From Streptomyces albus subsp. albus (GTDB taxonomy: Bacteria; Actinomycetota; Actinomycetes; Streptomycetales; Streptomycetaceae), in the NCBI RefSeq assembly GCF_000719865.1, contig NZ_JOID01000001.1, positions 372,001 to 436,000 on the forward strand: a stretch of DNA of 64,000 nucleotides. The letters run 5' to 3'. Position numbers and translations under genes: made by a program. This document shows positions 50,567-59,710 of this stretch, in pieces (the stretch's first letter is position 1; every line of letters begins with the position of its first letter). The notes beneath the pieces were generated by a model. It searched no databases, was not told where the DNA came from, and worked only from the letters and a program-made list of their open reading frames with translations.

Positions 50567-51850
50567 ATGTCCCTGTCCCGGAGAAATCTGCTGGCGGCCA
50601 CGGGAGCCGTCGGCGCGGTGGCGGCCACCGCCGCGCCCGCGGCGGGCGTGGAGGCGGCGGGCGGCCGGTCCGGGCGCCGCGGCCGCCCCCGGGTCCGTAC
50701 CGGCTTCGACCGGCTCGCGGCGGCGGGGTACGCGCCGCTGGAGGGGCGGAAGGCCGGGGTGGTCACCAACCCCACCGGGGTGACGGCCGACGTGCGCCAC
50801 CTGGTGGACGTCATGCACGCCGACGAGCGGGTGAACCTGACGGCCGTCTTCGGCCCCGAGCACGGCTTCCGCGGCACGGCCCAGGCGGGCGGCTCCGAGG
50901 GCCGGTACGAGGACCCGGCGACGGGCCTGCCGGTCTACGACACCTACCTCAAGAGCGGGCAGGCGCTGGCGGACATCTTCACCGCCTCCGGGGTGGACAC
51001 GGTGGTCTTCGACATCCAGGACGCCGGCTCCCGCTTCTACACCTACATCTGGACGATGTACGACTGCATGGTCGCCGCCGTGCTCGCCGGCAAGCGGTTC
51101 ATGGTGCTGGACCGGCCGAACCCCGTCACCGGGCGGGGCGCGTACGGGCCGGTGCTGGAGAAGGAGTTCGCCACCTTCGTCGGCCGGGAGCCGATCGCGC
51201 AGGCGCACGGCATGACGGTGGGCGAGCTGGCGCTGCTGTTCAACGCCGAGTTCGTGCCGGAGGCGGCCGGGCGGGCGGTGGAGCTGGACGTGATCCGGAT
51301 GTCGGGCTGGCGGCGCGGCGACTTCTTCGACGAGACGGGGCTGCCGTGGGTGCCGCCGAGCCCGAACATGCCCACGCCGGACACGGCCCTGGTCTACCCC
51401 GGCACCTGCCTCTTCGAGGGCACCAACCTCTCGGAGGGGCGCGGCACGACCCGGCCGTTCGAGCTGCTGGGCGCCGAGGGGATCGACCGCCGCTGGGCGG
51501 AGGCGGCGAACGCGCTGGAGCTGCCCGGGGTGCGCTTCCGGGAGGCGTACTTCCAGCCCGTCTTCTCCAAGTTCCAGGGTCGTACGGCCGGCGGGGTGCA
51601 GCTGCACGTCCACGACCGGGAGGCGTTCGACCCGGTGCGCACCGGGATCGGGCTGCTCGTCACCGCGAAGCGCGTGTGGGACGGCTTCACCTGGCGCTCC
51701 GACCACTGGATCGACAAGCTGACGGGCAGCACCTGGGTCCGTACGGCGATCGACCGGGGAGCGGACACCGGCGAGGTGGTCGCGGGCTGGCGGGCGGACC
51801 TGGCCGCCTTCCGGCGGGTGCGCGCGGAACATCTGCTGTACCGCGGCTGA
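50567..51850 (+). CDS. Exo-beta-N-acetylmuramidase NamZ-type (DUF1343)
   Basis: 427 residues with a Tat-like signal (SRRNLLAATGAVGAVAATAA). Core motifs are GRKAGVVTNPTGVTADVRHL, VFGPEHGFRGTAQAG and VDTVVFDIQDAGSRFYTYIW. LDRPNPVTGR and YPGTCLFEGTNLSEGRGTTR follow. These define the DUF1343/NamZ family, exo-acting muramidases of cell-wall recycling. It would act outside the membrane. GGAGG precedes the ATG at 50567. It is convergent with the penicillin-acylase-like gene. Confidence 0.88.
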   Translation: MSLSRRNLLAATGAVGAVAATAAPAAGVEAAGGRSGRRGRPRVRTGFDRLAAAGYAPLEGRKAGVVTNPTGVTADVRHLVDVMHADERVNLTAVFGPEHGFRGTAQAGGSEGRYEDPATGLPVYDTYLKSGQALADIFTASGVDTVVFDIQDAGSRFYTYIWTMYDCMVAAVLAGKRFMVLDRPNPVTGRGAYGPVLEKEFATFVGREPIAQAHGMTVGELALLFNAEFVPEAAGRAVELDVIRMSGWRRGDFFDETGLPWVPPSPNMPTPDTALVYPGTCLFEGTNLSEGRGTTRPFELLGAEGIDRRWAEAANALELPGVRFREAYFQPVFSKFQGRTAGGVQLHVHDREAFDPVRTGIGLLVTAKRVWDGFTWRSDHWIDKLTGSTWVRTAIDRGADTGEVVAGWRADLAAFRRVRAEHLLYRG

Positions 51851-51902
51851 ACGGGGCGCGCACGGAGCGGAGTTGACGACTCCGGGCTTCCGGGTGCGCC
51901 GG

Positions 51903-51937
51903 CGGGCGGCGGCCGGTGTGATGCCGGCCGCCGCCCG
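51903..51937. terminator. Terminator between NamZ and the acylase gene
   Basis: CGGGCGGCGGCCGG (51903-51916) pairs perfectly with CCGGCCGCCGCCCG (51924-51937), loop TGTGATG. Confidence 0.8.
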
Positions 51938-51993
51938 TCGTGCGCGCGGTCCGGGGCGCCGCCGGGCGCCCGGGGAGGCTGCGCTGTGGCGTC

Positions 51994-54843
51994 TCAGCGG
52001 TGCCGGGGGAACTCCACGACCTGCTGGTACGTCGGGCGGTTCTGCCAGTGGACGACGGGGTGCGTGATGCCGCCGACCGCACGGTGGATGATCGCGTCCG
52101 AGCACCACTGGTCGCCCGGCTCGCAGTCGTCGTCGCCCGGGTAGACCTCGGTGGCCGGGGCGGCGGCCGCCCGGGTGAGCGTCGTCAGCAGGACCTCGCG
52201 GCAGGCGGAGAGCTCTCCGCCGCCGCAGAACTCCTCCTCCAGACCGCCCGCGACCGGTTCGCCGAGGACGGCGCGGAGGTCCTTGTCGACATAGCTCCAC
52301 CAGCCGGCGAGGAACGCGGAGCCCGCGTGCCCGCCGGTCGCTCCGTGGCTCGCCGACGGGGACTCGTCCAGCGGGAGCTTGGCGCGGAACGCCTCGTAGA
52401 GCGGTTCGCCCAGGCCGGGGGCGAACTGGGCCTCGACGAGCAGCGGCCACCAGGCGTCCATGATCCGGATGGCGTCCGCGTGGGCGTAGGTGCGCGAACC
52501 GGCCGCCGTCTCCTTGCGCTTGGCGCCGCTGTCCGCCCAGGACTCCAGGCGCTGGACGGCCTCGGCCGCCGCCGGGTCGCTCACGGCCCCGGCGCGCAGC
52601 GCCTTCAGCAGCACGGGCAGCACGGCCTCGCCGCGCAGGTCGGTGACCCCGGCCTCGGCCATGACGCGGGTGAGGGAGGCGCGGGTGACCCCGCCCTGCT
52701 CCGTCAGCCGCTTCACGCGGGTGTCGAGCAGGTCGCCGCGGTGGACGGAGCCGCTGCCGAAGCCGGCCGCGGTGTAGTCCTTCGCCTGCCGGTTGTTCCA
52801 GGAGATGTAATAGTCCTGGTTGACCGACTGCGGGTGCTCGGCGGCCGGGGTGTACGCGGCGGTGTTGGGGCCCGGGTCGAACTCCCGCCACTCGTACGCC
52901 TTCCCGGCCTTCACGGGCAGGGAGGCGTCGACGCCCTCCGCCCGCACCGGGTTGCTGCCGCTGTTGAAGTAGGCGGTGTCGCGGGAGTCGGCGTAGAACC
53001 AGTTGAAGGTGTAGTTGACGTGCTCGGCGGCGCGCTGGAAGGACTTGGCGTCCTTGACGTAGCCGGGGTCGTTGAACATCTGGAAGCCGATGATCGACTC
53101 GGCCTCGTGCCGGTAGGTGGAGCGCAGCGAGGTGAAGGCGACCGGCTTGCCGTCCACCGTGGCGCGGTGGGTGACGATGCCGTAGTCGGTGCGGAACACC
53201 CGCATCCGGTACGAGCCCTTGGCCGTGGAGTCGGCCAGGGAGGGCTTCCAGGCGTTGCGCTTCTCCAGCTTCTCCATCGGCTCGCAGGCGTCGCCGTCGC
53301 GGTAGTGCGCGGAGTTCTTGGAGGGGGCGGAGCCGTCGGGCTCGCACAGTTCGACGGCGTAGGTGTCGGTGATGTCCTGGCCCGCGGAGGTGGCGCTCCA
53401 GGCGTAGTCCTGGCCGCGGCCGAGCTGGACGTACATGCCGACGCCGGCGAAGGACGCGCCGCGGGCGCTGATGCCGGGGCCCTGGAGCTCCTGGAGCATC
53501 AGCAGCTGGGGCGCGAAGTAGCCGGTCTGCGGGCCGAAGACGGCGACGGGGTTGCCGCTCGCGGTGTGCGCGCCGGAGACCATGAGGGCGTTGGACATGC
53601 CGTGCGGCTTGGCGAACAGGTCGGCGGGGAGCACCCCGTCGTCGTGGAGGTTCCGCAGCTTCCGCAGGTGCGCGGGCGCTTTCACCGGGGTCTCGGCGTC
53701 CTTCACGGCCGCGCCCTCGCGGTCGTACACCAGCGGCTCGGCGGTCACGGAGCCGGGGTCGGGCAGGGCGGTGCCGCGGGCTTCGTCGGGCTTGCCGGCG
53801 TACGGGAAGGACTCCCCGCCGTGCAGGGTGAGGACGGCCTCGGGGTCGTTGCGCTGCCGGAACGCCTCCCAGACGGCGGTGCCCTTCTCGGTGCCGTACT
53901 TCTCCTGCGCGGCGAGCAGCGCGATGGCGGACTGGACCTCGCCGCCACCGCCGCCGCCGAAGAGGGCGCCGATGACGGAGGCGAGCGCCACCATGTCGGT
54001 CAGCTCGAACTTCTCGATGGTGCCGATGTTGGTGATGGCGTCGACGTGCCCGGTAAGGACGTACTCGCCGGGGAAGTAGCGGCCCTTCTTGGACTTCTCG
54101 ATGTAGGCGTTGATGCCGTCGAGGTAGGCCTGGGCGTCCTTCATGGCTTGCGCGCCGCGCTCGCCGGAGGCGGCGATCCGGTCGATCTGCGCCTGGAGGT
54201 CGGCCTCGGTGTACGGGGCCTGCGGCCAGAACTGCTGCTCCAGGCCCTGGTTTCCGGCGGCTCCGCCCGCGAAGGGGGTGAGCTCGCCGCGGCCTATGTG
54301 GCGGAAGAGGTCCATCAGCCACAGCCGGTCCTGGGCGGCGGCGTATCCGGCGCCGAACTCGGTGCCCTCGCGGGTGGTGCCCTGGATGTGCGGGACGCCG
54401 GTCTTCTTGTCGCGGGTGATCGTCACGTCGTCGCGGGGCCGGGTGACGGACTCGACCCGGTCCTCGGGGACGCCGAAGGAGGCGTCGTTGAAGAACTCGG
54501 TGAGGGAGGCGTCGGTGAGGGAGGGGTAGCCCGCGACGAGGTCGGTGTACGGGCCGAGTTGGTCCGAGCTGTGCGCGGGGCGGGTGCCGAGGGTGCGGTG
54601 GGCGAGGATCCCGGCGAGGGTGGCGTTGCCGTTGGCGCCGGGCGGGAGGATGTCGGAGCACTGGTCCCCGCAGTAGTCGTCCGCGGCGGACGACGAGGCC
54701 GCGGGGGAGGTCTCCCCGGCAGCGGCGGCGGGCGGGGGCGGGGACAGCAGTCCCGCGCCCAGGGCGAGCAGCGCGGTCGCGATGAGAGCCCCGCGCGGAC
54801 GCGGGACTCTGCGGCTGAGGGAACGCGGGAGGCACCGGCGCAT
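51994..54843 (-). CDS. Secreted penicillin-acylase family Ntn hydrolase
   Basis: 949 residues with a signal peptide (to about residue 42). The alpha-chain region holds DVTITRDKKTGVPHIQGTTR and GAGYAAAQDRLWLMDLFRHI. The probable autocleavage point and nucleophile is Ser417 in HGMSNALMVSGAHTASGNPV, followed by a beta chain with DYAWSATSAGQDITDTYAVE and HAVGG-like ends (IIHRAVGGITHPVVHWQNRP). The family hydrolyses amides such as acylated homoserine lactones, lipopeptides or beta-lactam side chains; the substrate here is unknown. The last ~50 residues carry four Cys. GGAGCAGGA precedes the ATG. Confidence 0.88.
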   Translation of the reverse strand: MRRCLPRSLSRRVPRPRGALIATALLALGAGLLSPPPPAAAAGETSPAASSSAADDYCGDQCSDILPPGANGNATLAGILAHRTLGTRPAHSSDQLGPYTDLVAGYPSLTDASLTEFFNDASFGVPEDRVESVTRPRDDVTITRDKKTGVPHIQGTTREGTEFGAGYAAAQDRLWLMDLFRHIGRGELTPFAGGAAGNQGLEQQFWPQAPYTEADLQAQIDRIAASGERGAQAMKDAQAYLDGINAYIEKSKKGRYFPGEYVLTGHVDAITNIGTIEKFELTDMVALASVIGALFGGGGGGEVQSAIALLAAQEKYGTEKGTAVWEAFRQRNDPEAVLTLHGGESFPYAGKPDEARGTALPDPGSVTAEPLVYDREGAAVKDAETPVKAPAHLRKLRNLHDDGVLPADLFAKPHGMSNALMVSGAHTASGNPVAVFGPQTGYFAPQLLMLQELQGPGISARGASFAGVGMYVQLGRGQDYAWSATSAGQDITDTYAVELCEPDGSAPSKNSAHYRDGDACEPMEKLEKRNAWKPSLADSTAKGSYRMRVFRTDYGIVTHRATVDGKPVAFTSLRSTYRHEAESIIGFQMFNDPGYVKDAKSFQRAAEHVNYTFNWFYADSRDTAYFNSGSNPVRAEGVDASLPVKAGKAYEWREFDPGPNTAAYTPAAEHPQSVNQDYYISWNNRQAKDYTAAGFGSGSVHRGDLLDTRVKRLTEQGGVTRASLTRVMAEAGVTDLRGEAVLPVLLKALRAGAVSDPAAAEAVQRLESWADSGAKRKETAAGSRTYAHADAIRIMDAWWPLLVEAQFAPGLGEPLYEAFRAKLPLDESPSASHGATGGHAGSAFLAGWWSYVDKDLRAVLGEPVAGGLEEEFCGGGELSACREVLLTTLTRAAAAPATEVYPGDDDCEPGDQWCSDAIIHRAVGGITHPVVHWQNRPTYQQVVEFPRHR

Positions 54844-55094
54844 TCCTGCTCCTTCCGAAGGGGGGTGCGCCGGAGGTTACCGCCGGGTACAGGGGCGCGG
54901 AAGGGAGCTGACGTCAACTTTTCCGATGAACTGTCAACGCTGTCCGGTATCCGGGACCTTACGGAACGGCAGCCGGGGCGCAAGAGCGCCCAACCGGACA
55001 GTTTGCAGGCCAACTCCCGGAAGCGGGAGCCATTTCGGGTCGCGGTACGTCCATTCCACATCGCCGAAGCACGAGCGACGGAGGTGGGAAGCGA

Positions 55095-55712
55095 ATGGCA
55101 GGATTCAGAAGTCTGGCCGAGCAGGTGCGTGACCCCGGGCTGACCCCCGAGCAGCGCCGCACCGCGCTGCGCCGGTGCCTGGAGAAGTTCGCACCGTACG
55201 GGCACCGGGCGACCTGGCACCATCTGTGCGGCCGGGCCGGGATCGGCACCGAGGACCGGCGGCCGGCGCCGGACCGGCTGGTCGAGGTCCTGGCGGAGCT
55301 GGAGGAGGCCCGGCGGGTCTGGCTGGCGTACGACGTGGCGTTCGGCGTGCGCCGCAAGCGGGAGAAACGGCTGGGCATACGGCAGCCGAGCGCCCTGGAC
55401 GACTGGCACCGGTGCACCTGGGGCGGCTGCGGGGTGGCCTGGTGCGACGACCCCCTGGTCCATCCCGCGGCGCCGCTGGCGGATGTGCTGCGGCGCATCA
55501 TCACGGCGCTGGAGTCGGAGCCCGGCTCCGTCTGCCCGGTCTGCGAGTCTCCCCGGATCACCTGGCGCGGCGGCCTGGACCACGTCCCCAGCTCCGGCCC
55601 CGTCTGCTCGGACTGCGGCATCGTCGTACCGGAACCGGTACTGACCGAGCGGGCCCTCGCCGCCTCCCGCCGCTCGCGGCGGCCCGAGCCGGCCTCCGCC
55701 ACCGCCCGCTGA
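55095..55712 (+). CDS. Zn-finger-containing conserved protein of unknown function
   Basis: 205 residues. Helical N-terminal part (LAEQVRDPGLTPEQRRTALR), then HHLCGRAGI, a CTWGGCGVAWC cluster (about 107-117) and C-P-V-C / C-S-D-C pairs (about 148-178) suggesting a zinc ribbon. It resembles no named family I know, though such proteins are widely conserved in Streptomyces. GGTGGGAAG precedes the ATG at 55095. It is divergent from the acylase and convergent with SoxR. Confidence 0.75.
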   Translation: MAGFRSLAEQVRDPGLTPEQRRTALRRCLEKFAPYGHRATWHHLCGRAGIGTEDRRPAPDRLVEVLAELEEARRVWLAYDVAFGVRRKREKRLGIRQPSALDDWHRCTWGGCGVAWCDDPLVHPAAPLADVLRRIITALESEPGSVCPVCESPRITWRGGLDHVPSSGPVCSDCGIVVPEPVLTERALAASRRSRRPEPASATAR

Positions 55713-55783
55713 GCGGGCCCGGACAACGGGCCCGGGACCCGGGCCCCCTCCGCCCCTGCGTCGCGCGGCGCACGCCACAGCGT

Positions 55784-56257
55784 TCAGCCGCCGCGCGCCC
55801 GCCCGCGCTCGGACAGCAGCGCCGATCCGCTGCCGTAACCGCCGCGCATGTCATCGGGGTTGGAAAGCACGCACGTCTCCAGGGAGAGACAGCCGCAGCC
55901 GATGCAGTCGGTCAGATGGTCGCGGAGCCGGGCGAGCTGCTCGATGCGCTGGTCCAGCTCGGAGCGCCAGGTCTCGGAGAGCCGTGCCCAGTCCTCGCGG
56001 GTCGGCGTACGCTCGTCGGGCAGCTCGGCGAGTGCGTCACGGATGGTGGCGAGGGGGATGCCGACCCGCTGGGCGGCCCGGATGAAGGCCACCCGGCGCA
56101 GCGTGTCACGGCTGTAGCGGCGCTGGTTGCCCGCCGTGCGGCGGCTGCCGATCAGCCCCTTGGCCTCGTAGAAGCGCAGTGCGGAGACCGCGGCACCGCT
56201 GCGCGCCGAGACCTGCCCCACCGTGAGTTCCTGTAGTCCTGCTGGAATCTGCGGCAC
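55784..56257 (-). CDS. soxR: Redox-sensitive regulator SoxR
   Basis: 157 residues. MerR HTH (LTVGQVSARSGAAVSALRFY, then EAKGLIGSRRTAGNQRRYSR), dimerisation helix, and the [2Fe-2S] cluster motif CIGCGCLSLETC (C-x2-C-x-C-x5-C) at about 119-130. In Streptomyces SoxR responds to redox-active secondary metabolites rather than superoxide and activates a small regulon of oxidoreductases and transporters. The GTG at 56257 gives the family start VPQIP; three extra codons upstream are unlikely to be used. Confidence 0.93.
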   Translation of the reverse strand: MPQIPAGLQELTVGQVSARSGAAVSALRFYEAKGLIGSRRTAGNQRRYSRDTLRRVAFIRAAQRVGIPLATIRDALAELPDERTPTREDWARLSETWRSELDQRIEQLARLRDHLTDCIGCGCLSLETCVLSNPDDMRGGYGSGSALLSERGRARGG

Positions 56258-56404
56258 GCCGCCCAAGGCTACGCGGCCCGGGTGGGCGGCCGCCCACCGG
56301 CCGCCGGTCTTCGGCGGGCACCGGCCCCGTTGTGCGATTCCGCCCGTGTGATCCCGCCCGGAGTCGCGGCCGGGACGTTGACAGGGGCCGCACCGGGCAG
56401 CATG

Positions 56405-56420
56405 CTGAGCAACCGCTTAG
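56405..56420. promoter_or_regulatory. TetR operator upstream of the MaoC gene
   Basis: CTGAGCAACCGCTTAG differs in one base from the operator upstream of the nearby TetR gene (57625-57640), implying shared control. Confidence 0.65.
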
Positions 56421-56445
56421 TATCTGTCTTTGGGAGGTCATGGAG

Positions 56446-56907
56446 ATGGCGGAGCCCCGGGTGTTCGCGTCGCTCGACGAGCTGAAGTCCGCGGTCGGCG
56501 AGGAGCTGGGCCACAGCGACTGGCTGGAAATCGACCAGAAGCGGATCGACCTCTTCGCCGAGGCGACCGGTGACCACCAGTGGATTCACGTCGACCCGGA
56601 GAAGGCCGCCGCCGGGCCCTTCGGCACGACGATCGCCCACGGGTACCTGACCCTCTCGCTGCTCCCCGTCCTCGTCCCGCAGCTGATGCGGGTGGAAGGG
56701 GTGCGGATGGGCATCAACTACGGCTCCAACAAGGTCCGTTTCCCCTCCCCCGTGCCGGTCGGCTCGCGGCTGCGGGCCACCGGGCGGATCGCGGAGGTCA
56801 GCGAGGTCGCCGGGGGCGTCCAACTGGCCGCCGTCATCACCGTGGAGCGCGAGGGCGGCGACAAGCCGGTCTGCGTCGCGGAGAGCGTGACGCGCTTCTA
56901 CCTCTGA
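56446..56907 (+). CDS. MaoC-family (R)-specific enoyl-CoA hydratase
   Basis: 153 residues, a single hot-dog fold. The hydratase-2 motif ATGDHQWIHVDPEKA holds the catalytic Asp and His, with GPFGTTIAHGYLTLSLLPVL after it. It hydrates enoyl-CoA in fatty acid or polyester metabolism. Of two ATGs, 56446 has GGGAGG at the better distance than 56440. The TetR-type operator lies 26 bases upstream. Confidence 0.9.
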   Translation: MAEPRVFASLDELKSAVGEELGHSDWLEIDQKRIDLFAEATGDHQWIHVDPEKAAAGPFGTTIAHGYLTLSLLPVLVPQLMRVEGVRMGINYGSNKVRFPSPVPVGSRLRATGRIAEVSEVAGGVQLAAVITVEREGGDKPVCVAESVTRFYL

Positions 56908-56939
56908 CGGCTCCGGCGGCCCCGGCGCGGGGCCGCCCG

Positions 56940-57563
56940 TCACTCCCCCGGGCGGGCCGCGCCGACCATGCGCAGCACGAGGTCCGCGTAGAGCTCGCCG
57001 ACCTCCTCCGGGGTGCGGCGGCCCTCCGGGTTGAACCACCGGGCCACGTCGACGCAGAGCGACAGCACCGCGAGGGCCGTGCCGCTCACGTCCGGTACGT
57101 CGAAGTCGCCCGCCGTGACGCCGTCCTGGATGATCCGGCGCACCACGCCGTCGGTCCGCCGGCGCACGGCGAGCAGCTCGGCGTGGTGCTCCTCGCCGAG
57201 CGCGCCCAGCTCGTACTGGACGACGCGCGCGGTGGTGTGGCGCTCGGCCTGCCAGCGGGCGAAGGACCGCACGGCCTCGGCCAGCCGCTCGGCGGGGCTG
57301 CCCGCGCCGTCCGCCGCCCGCTCCAGCAGGTCCAGGGCGAGCCGGTGGCCGACCCCGCTGATCTGGTAGAGCAGCTCTTCCTTGGTCTTGTAGTGGATGT
57401 AGAGCGCCGCCGGGCTCATGCCGGCGCGGGAGGCGATGTCCCGGGTCGTGGTGGCGTGGTAGCCGCGCTCGGCGAAGGCCTCGACGGCGGCCGTCACCAG
57501 CCGCCTGGCGGCGTCGGGCGTCACATCCGCCCACTCCTCGGTCTGCTGCGCCTCGCTGCTCAT
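56940..57563 (-). CDS. TetR family regulator (MaoC-linked)
   Basis: 207 residues. HTH: YHATTTRDIASRAGMSPAAL then YIHYKTKEELLYQI. The ligand domain includes TARVVQYELGALGEEHHAEL and LCVDVARWFNPEGRRTPEEV, the latter typical of acyl-CoA-responsive TetRs. It is convergent with MaoC. Its own operator at 57625-57640 and the MaoC operator differ at one base. Confidence 0.88.
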   Translation of the reverse strand: MSSEAQQTEEWADVTPDAARRLVTAAVEAFAERGYHATTTRDIASRAGMSPAALYIHYKTKEELLYQISGVGHRLALDLLERAADGAGSPAERLAEAVRSFARWQAERHTTARVVQYELGALGEEHHAELLAVRRRTDGVVRRIIQDGVTAGDFDVPDVSGTALAVLSLCVDVARWFNPEGRRTPEEVGELYADLVLRMVGAARPGE

Positions 57564-57624
57564 CGCGCCCCGCTCCTCCGGTGCCCGGCGGGATCTCCAC
57601 CGGCGGCGAACACCTTACAGGGTA

Positions 57625-57640
57625 CTGAGCAAGCGCTTAG
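57625..57640. promoter_or_regulatory. TetR operator upstream of the TetR gene
   Basis: CTGAGCAAGCGCTTAG, a nearly perfect palindrome (centre AAGCGCTT), 62 bases upstream of the TetR start. It resembles fatty-acid and sterol-type TetR boxes such as AnCAAGnnCTTG. Confidence 0.7.
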
Positions 57641-57776
57641 GGGCGCGCGGGGAGGCGGGCGGGACGACGCGGCGGGCGGACGGGGCCGGGCGGGCCGCCG
57701 GCCACGGCCGCCGGAGCCCGCCCGTCCCCGCGCGCCCACCCGCGCGCCCTCGCCCGCCGGAAGGCCGAGCCCCCGG

Positions 57777-58925
57777 TCAGAAGGCGGAGACTCCGGTGAG
57801 GGAGCGGCCGATGAGCAGCTTGTGGATCTGGCTGGTGCCCTCGTAGAGGGTCATCACCCGGGCGTCGCGGACGAGCTTGCCCACCGGGTACTCGTCGATG
57901 TAGCCGTAGCCGCCGAAGACCTGGAGGGCGTTGTTGGCGCAGCGCACCGCGGCCTCGCTCGCGTAGAGCTTGGCCACCGAGGACTCGGTGGCGAACGGCA
58001 GCCCGCGCTCGATCAGATCGGCGACCCGCCAGGTGAGCAGCCGGGCGGCGTCGACGTCCACGGCGATGTCGGAGATCAGCTCCTGCACGAGCTGGTGGTG
58101 CGCGATGGGCCGGCCGAACTGCTCGCGCTCGCCCGCGTACCGCACGGCGGCGTCGAGGGCCGCCTGGGCGATGCCGACGCAGCCGGCGGCCACCGACATC
58201 CGGCCCTTGGCGAGCGCGGACATGGCGACGGAGAAACCCTTGCCCTCCGGACCGAGCAGGGCGGAGGCGGGCACGCGCACCCCGGTCAGCGTCAGCTCGG
58301 CCGTGGCCTGGCCGCGCAGCCCGAGCTTCCCGTGGATCTCGCGGCGCTCCAGGCCGGGGGTGTCCGTGGGGACGAGGAAGGCGCTGACGCCCTTGTGGCC
58401 GGGGCCGCCGGTGCGGGCGAAGAGGAGGACGACGTCGGCCACGGTGCCGTTGGTGATGAACATCTTGGAGCCGTCGATCACGTAGCTGTCGCCCTCGCGC
58501 ACCGCGCGGGTGGTGAGCGCGGCGGCGTCCGAGCCGGTGCCGGGCTCGGTGAGGCCGAAGCAGCCCAGCGCCTCGCCGGAGCACAGCCGCGGCAGCCACG
58601 CGCGCTTCTGCTCCTCACTGCCCCAGGCGGCGACCGACTTGGCGACGAGGCCGAGGGAGACGGAGAGGATGCCGCGGACGGCGGAGTCGCCGCGCCCCAG
58701 CTCCTCGGTGACCAGGACGTACGCGAGGTGGTCCCCGCCGGAGCCGCCGTACTCCTCCGGGATGGTGAGCCCCAGGAAGCCCAGCCGCCCCAGCTTCTCC
58801 GGAATCGCGGGGTCCACGCGCTCGGCGCGGTCCCACGCGGCGGCGTGCGGGGCGATCTCCCGCTCGACGAAGTCCCGGGCGAGCTGCCGTGCGGCCGCCT
58901 GCTCCTCGGAGAGCTCCAGATCCAC
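57777..58925 (-). CDS. Acyl-CoA dehydrogenase
   Basis: 382 residues from the GTG at 58925 (DLELSEEQAAARQLARDF). CFGLTEPGTGSDAAALTTRA and YVIDGSKMFITNGTVADVVL are the flavin and substrate motifs. The catalytic Glu is in VMTLYEGTSQIHKLLIGRSL, and QVFGGYGYIDEYPVGKLVRD is the C-terminal signature. It is a short- or medium-chain type. AAGGAG six bases before the GTG sets the start; a TTG at 58943 is upstream of that site. It is divergent from the third TetR gene. Confidence 0.92.
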   Translation of the reverse strand: MDLELSEEQAAARQLARDFVEREIAPHAAAWDRAERVDPAIPEKLGRLGFLGLTIPEEYGGSGGDHLAYVLVTEELGRGDSAVRGILSVSLGLVAKSVAAWGSEEQKRAWLPRLCSGEALGCFGLTEPGTGSDAAALTTRAVREGDSYVIDGSKMFITNGTVADVVLLFARTGGPGHKGVSAFLVPTDTPGLERREIHGKLGLRGQATAELTLTGVRVPASALLGPEGKGFSVAMSALAKGRMSVAAGCVGIAQAALDAAVRYAGEREQFGRPIAHHQLVQELISDIAVDVDAARLLTWRVADLIERGLPFATESSVAKLYASEAAVRCANNALQVFGGYGYIDEYPVGKLVRDARVMTLYEGTSQIHKLLIGRSLTGVSAF

Positions 58926-58987
58926 GACCTGCTCCTTCAACACCTCGGCCGGGCAACTCCGTGACCGGCCCTGCTTTTACCAACGGG

Positions 58988-59011
58988 TTTTAACTACCGC
59001 TGCTAGTTTTA
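58988..59011. promoter_or_regulatory. Operator-like palindrome between ACAD and TetR genes
   Basis: AACTACCGCTGCTAGTT (58992-59008) has 5-bp perfect AACTA/TAGTT arms with further T-rich pairing outside. It lies in the 107-base divergent gap, where a TetR would repress both genes. Confidence 0.55.
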
Positions 59012-59032
59012 CGTCTCTCTACTATGTGGCGC

Positions 59033-59710
59033 ATGGCCCGCCCCCGCAAGCCCCTGCTGAGCAGAGAGCGCATCGTCACAGCCGCGCTCGCGCTGATCGA
59101 CGAGGACGGGCTGGCGGCGCTCTCGACCCGCCGGCTGGCGGCGGAGCTGGGGGTCAGCGGCCCGTCGCTCTACAACCACTTCGCGGTCAAGGACGAGATC
59201 CTGGACGCGGTGGCGGACACCGTCGTCGCCCAGGTGGACCTGTCGATGTTCGGCGGCGGCGAGGACTGGCGCACGGCGCTGCTGCGCTGGGGCCGCTCCT
59301 ACCGCGCGGCGCTGGCCGCCCACCCCAACATCGTCCCGTTCCTCGCCCAGGGGCCGGGGCGCCGCCCGGCGGGCCTGAAGATGGCCGACGCGGTCTTCGG
59401 CGCCATGGTGGAGGCCGGCTGGCCGCCCGCCCACGCCACCCGGATCGGCGCCCTGATGCGCTACTTCGTCGCCGGCTCGGCCCTCGGCTCCTTCGCCCGC
59501 GGCTTCGTCGGCGACGCCGCCGCGTACGACCCGGCGGACTACCCGCACCTCCAGCAGGCCCACCTGCTCGCCGAGCACCAGCAGCGGGTGGACGAGGGCG
59601 CGTTCGAGACCGGACTGCAGGCCCTGGTCGACGGGCTCGCGCTGCAGTACGAGCAGGTCGCGGCCCCGGGCCGGCCGGCAGGCACCGCGCCGGCCGGCCC
59701 GCCCAGCTGA
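59033..59710 (+). CDS. TetR family regulator (divergent from ACAD)
   Basis: 225 residues. MARPRKPLLSRERIVTAALA, then ALSTRRLAAELGVSGPSLYN and HFAVKDEILD define the HTH. The C-terminal domain resembles TetR_C (HPNIVPFLAQGPG, MRYFVAGSALGSFARGFVG). ATG 59033 was chosen as the common MARPRKP start over the ATG nine bases upstream. It probably controls the divergent dehydrogenase. Confidence 0.87.
   Translation: MARPRKPLLSRERIVTAALALIDEDGLAALSTRRLAAELGVSGPSLYNHFAVKDEILDAVADTVVAQVDLSMFGGGEDWRTALLRWGRSYRAALAAHPNIVPFLAQGPGRRPAGLKMADAVFGAMVEAGWPPAHATRIGALMRYFVAGSALGSFARGFVGDAAAYDPADYPHLQQAHLLAEHQQRVDEGAFETGLQALVDGLALQYEQVAAPGRPAGTAPAGPPS

Noticed and set aside
50264..54835. A 1523-codon minus-strand open frame across NamZ and the acylase gene
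   Set aside because: It is an out-of-frame shadow: Arg/Pro/Ala-rich, no domain, and both underlying genes have clear family motifs in other frames.
51940..55143. A 1067-codon plus-strand frame antisense to the acylase gene
   Set aside because: Low-complexity Gly/Val/Glu translation, explained by GC bias of the real minus-strand gene.
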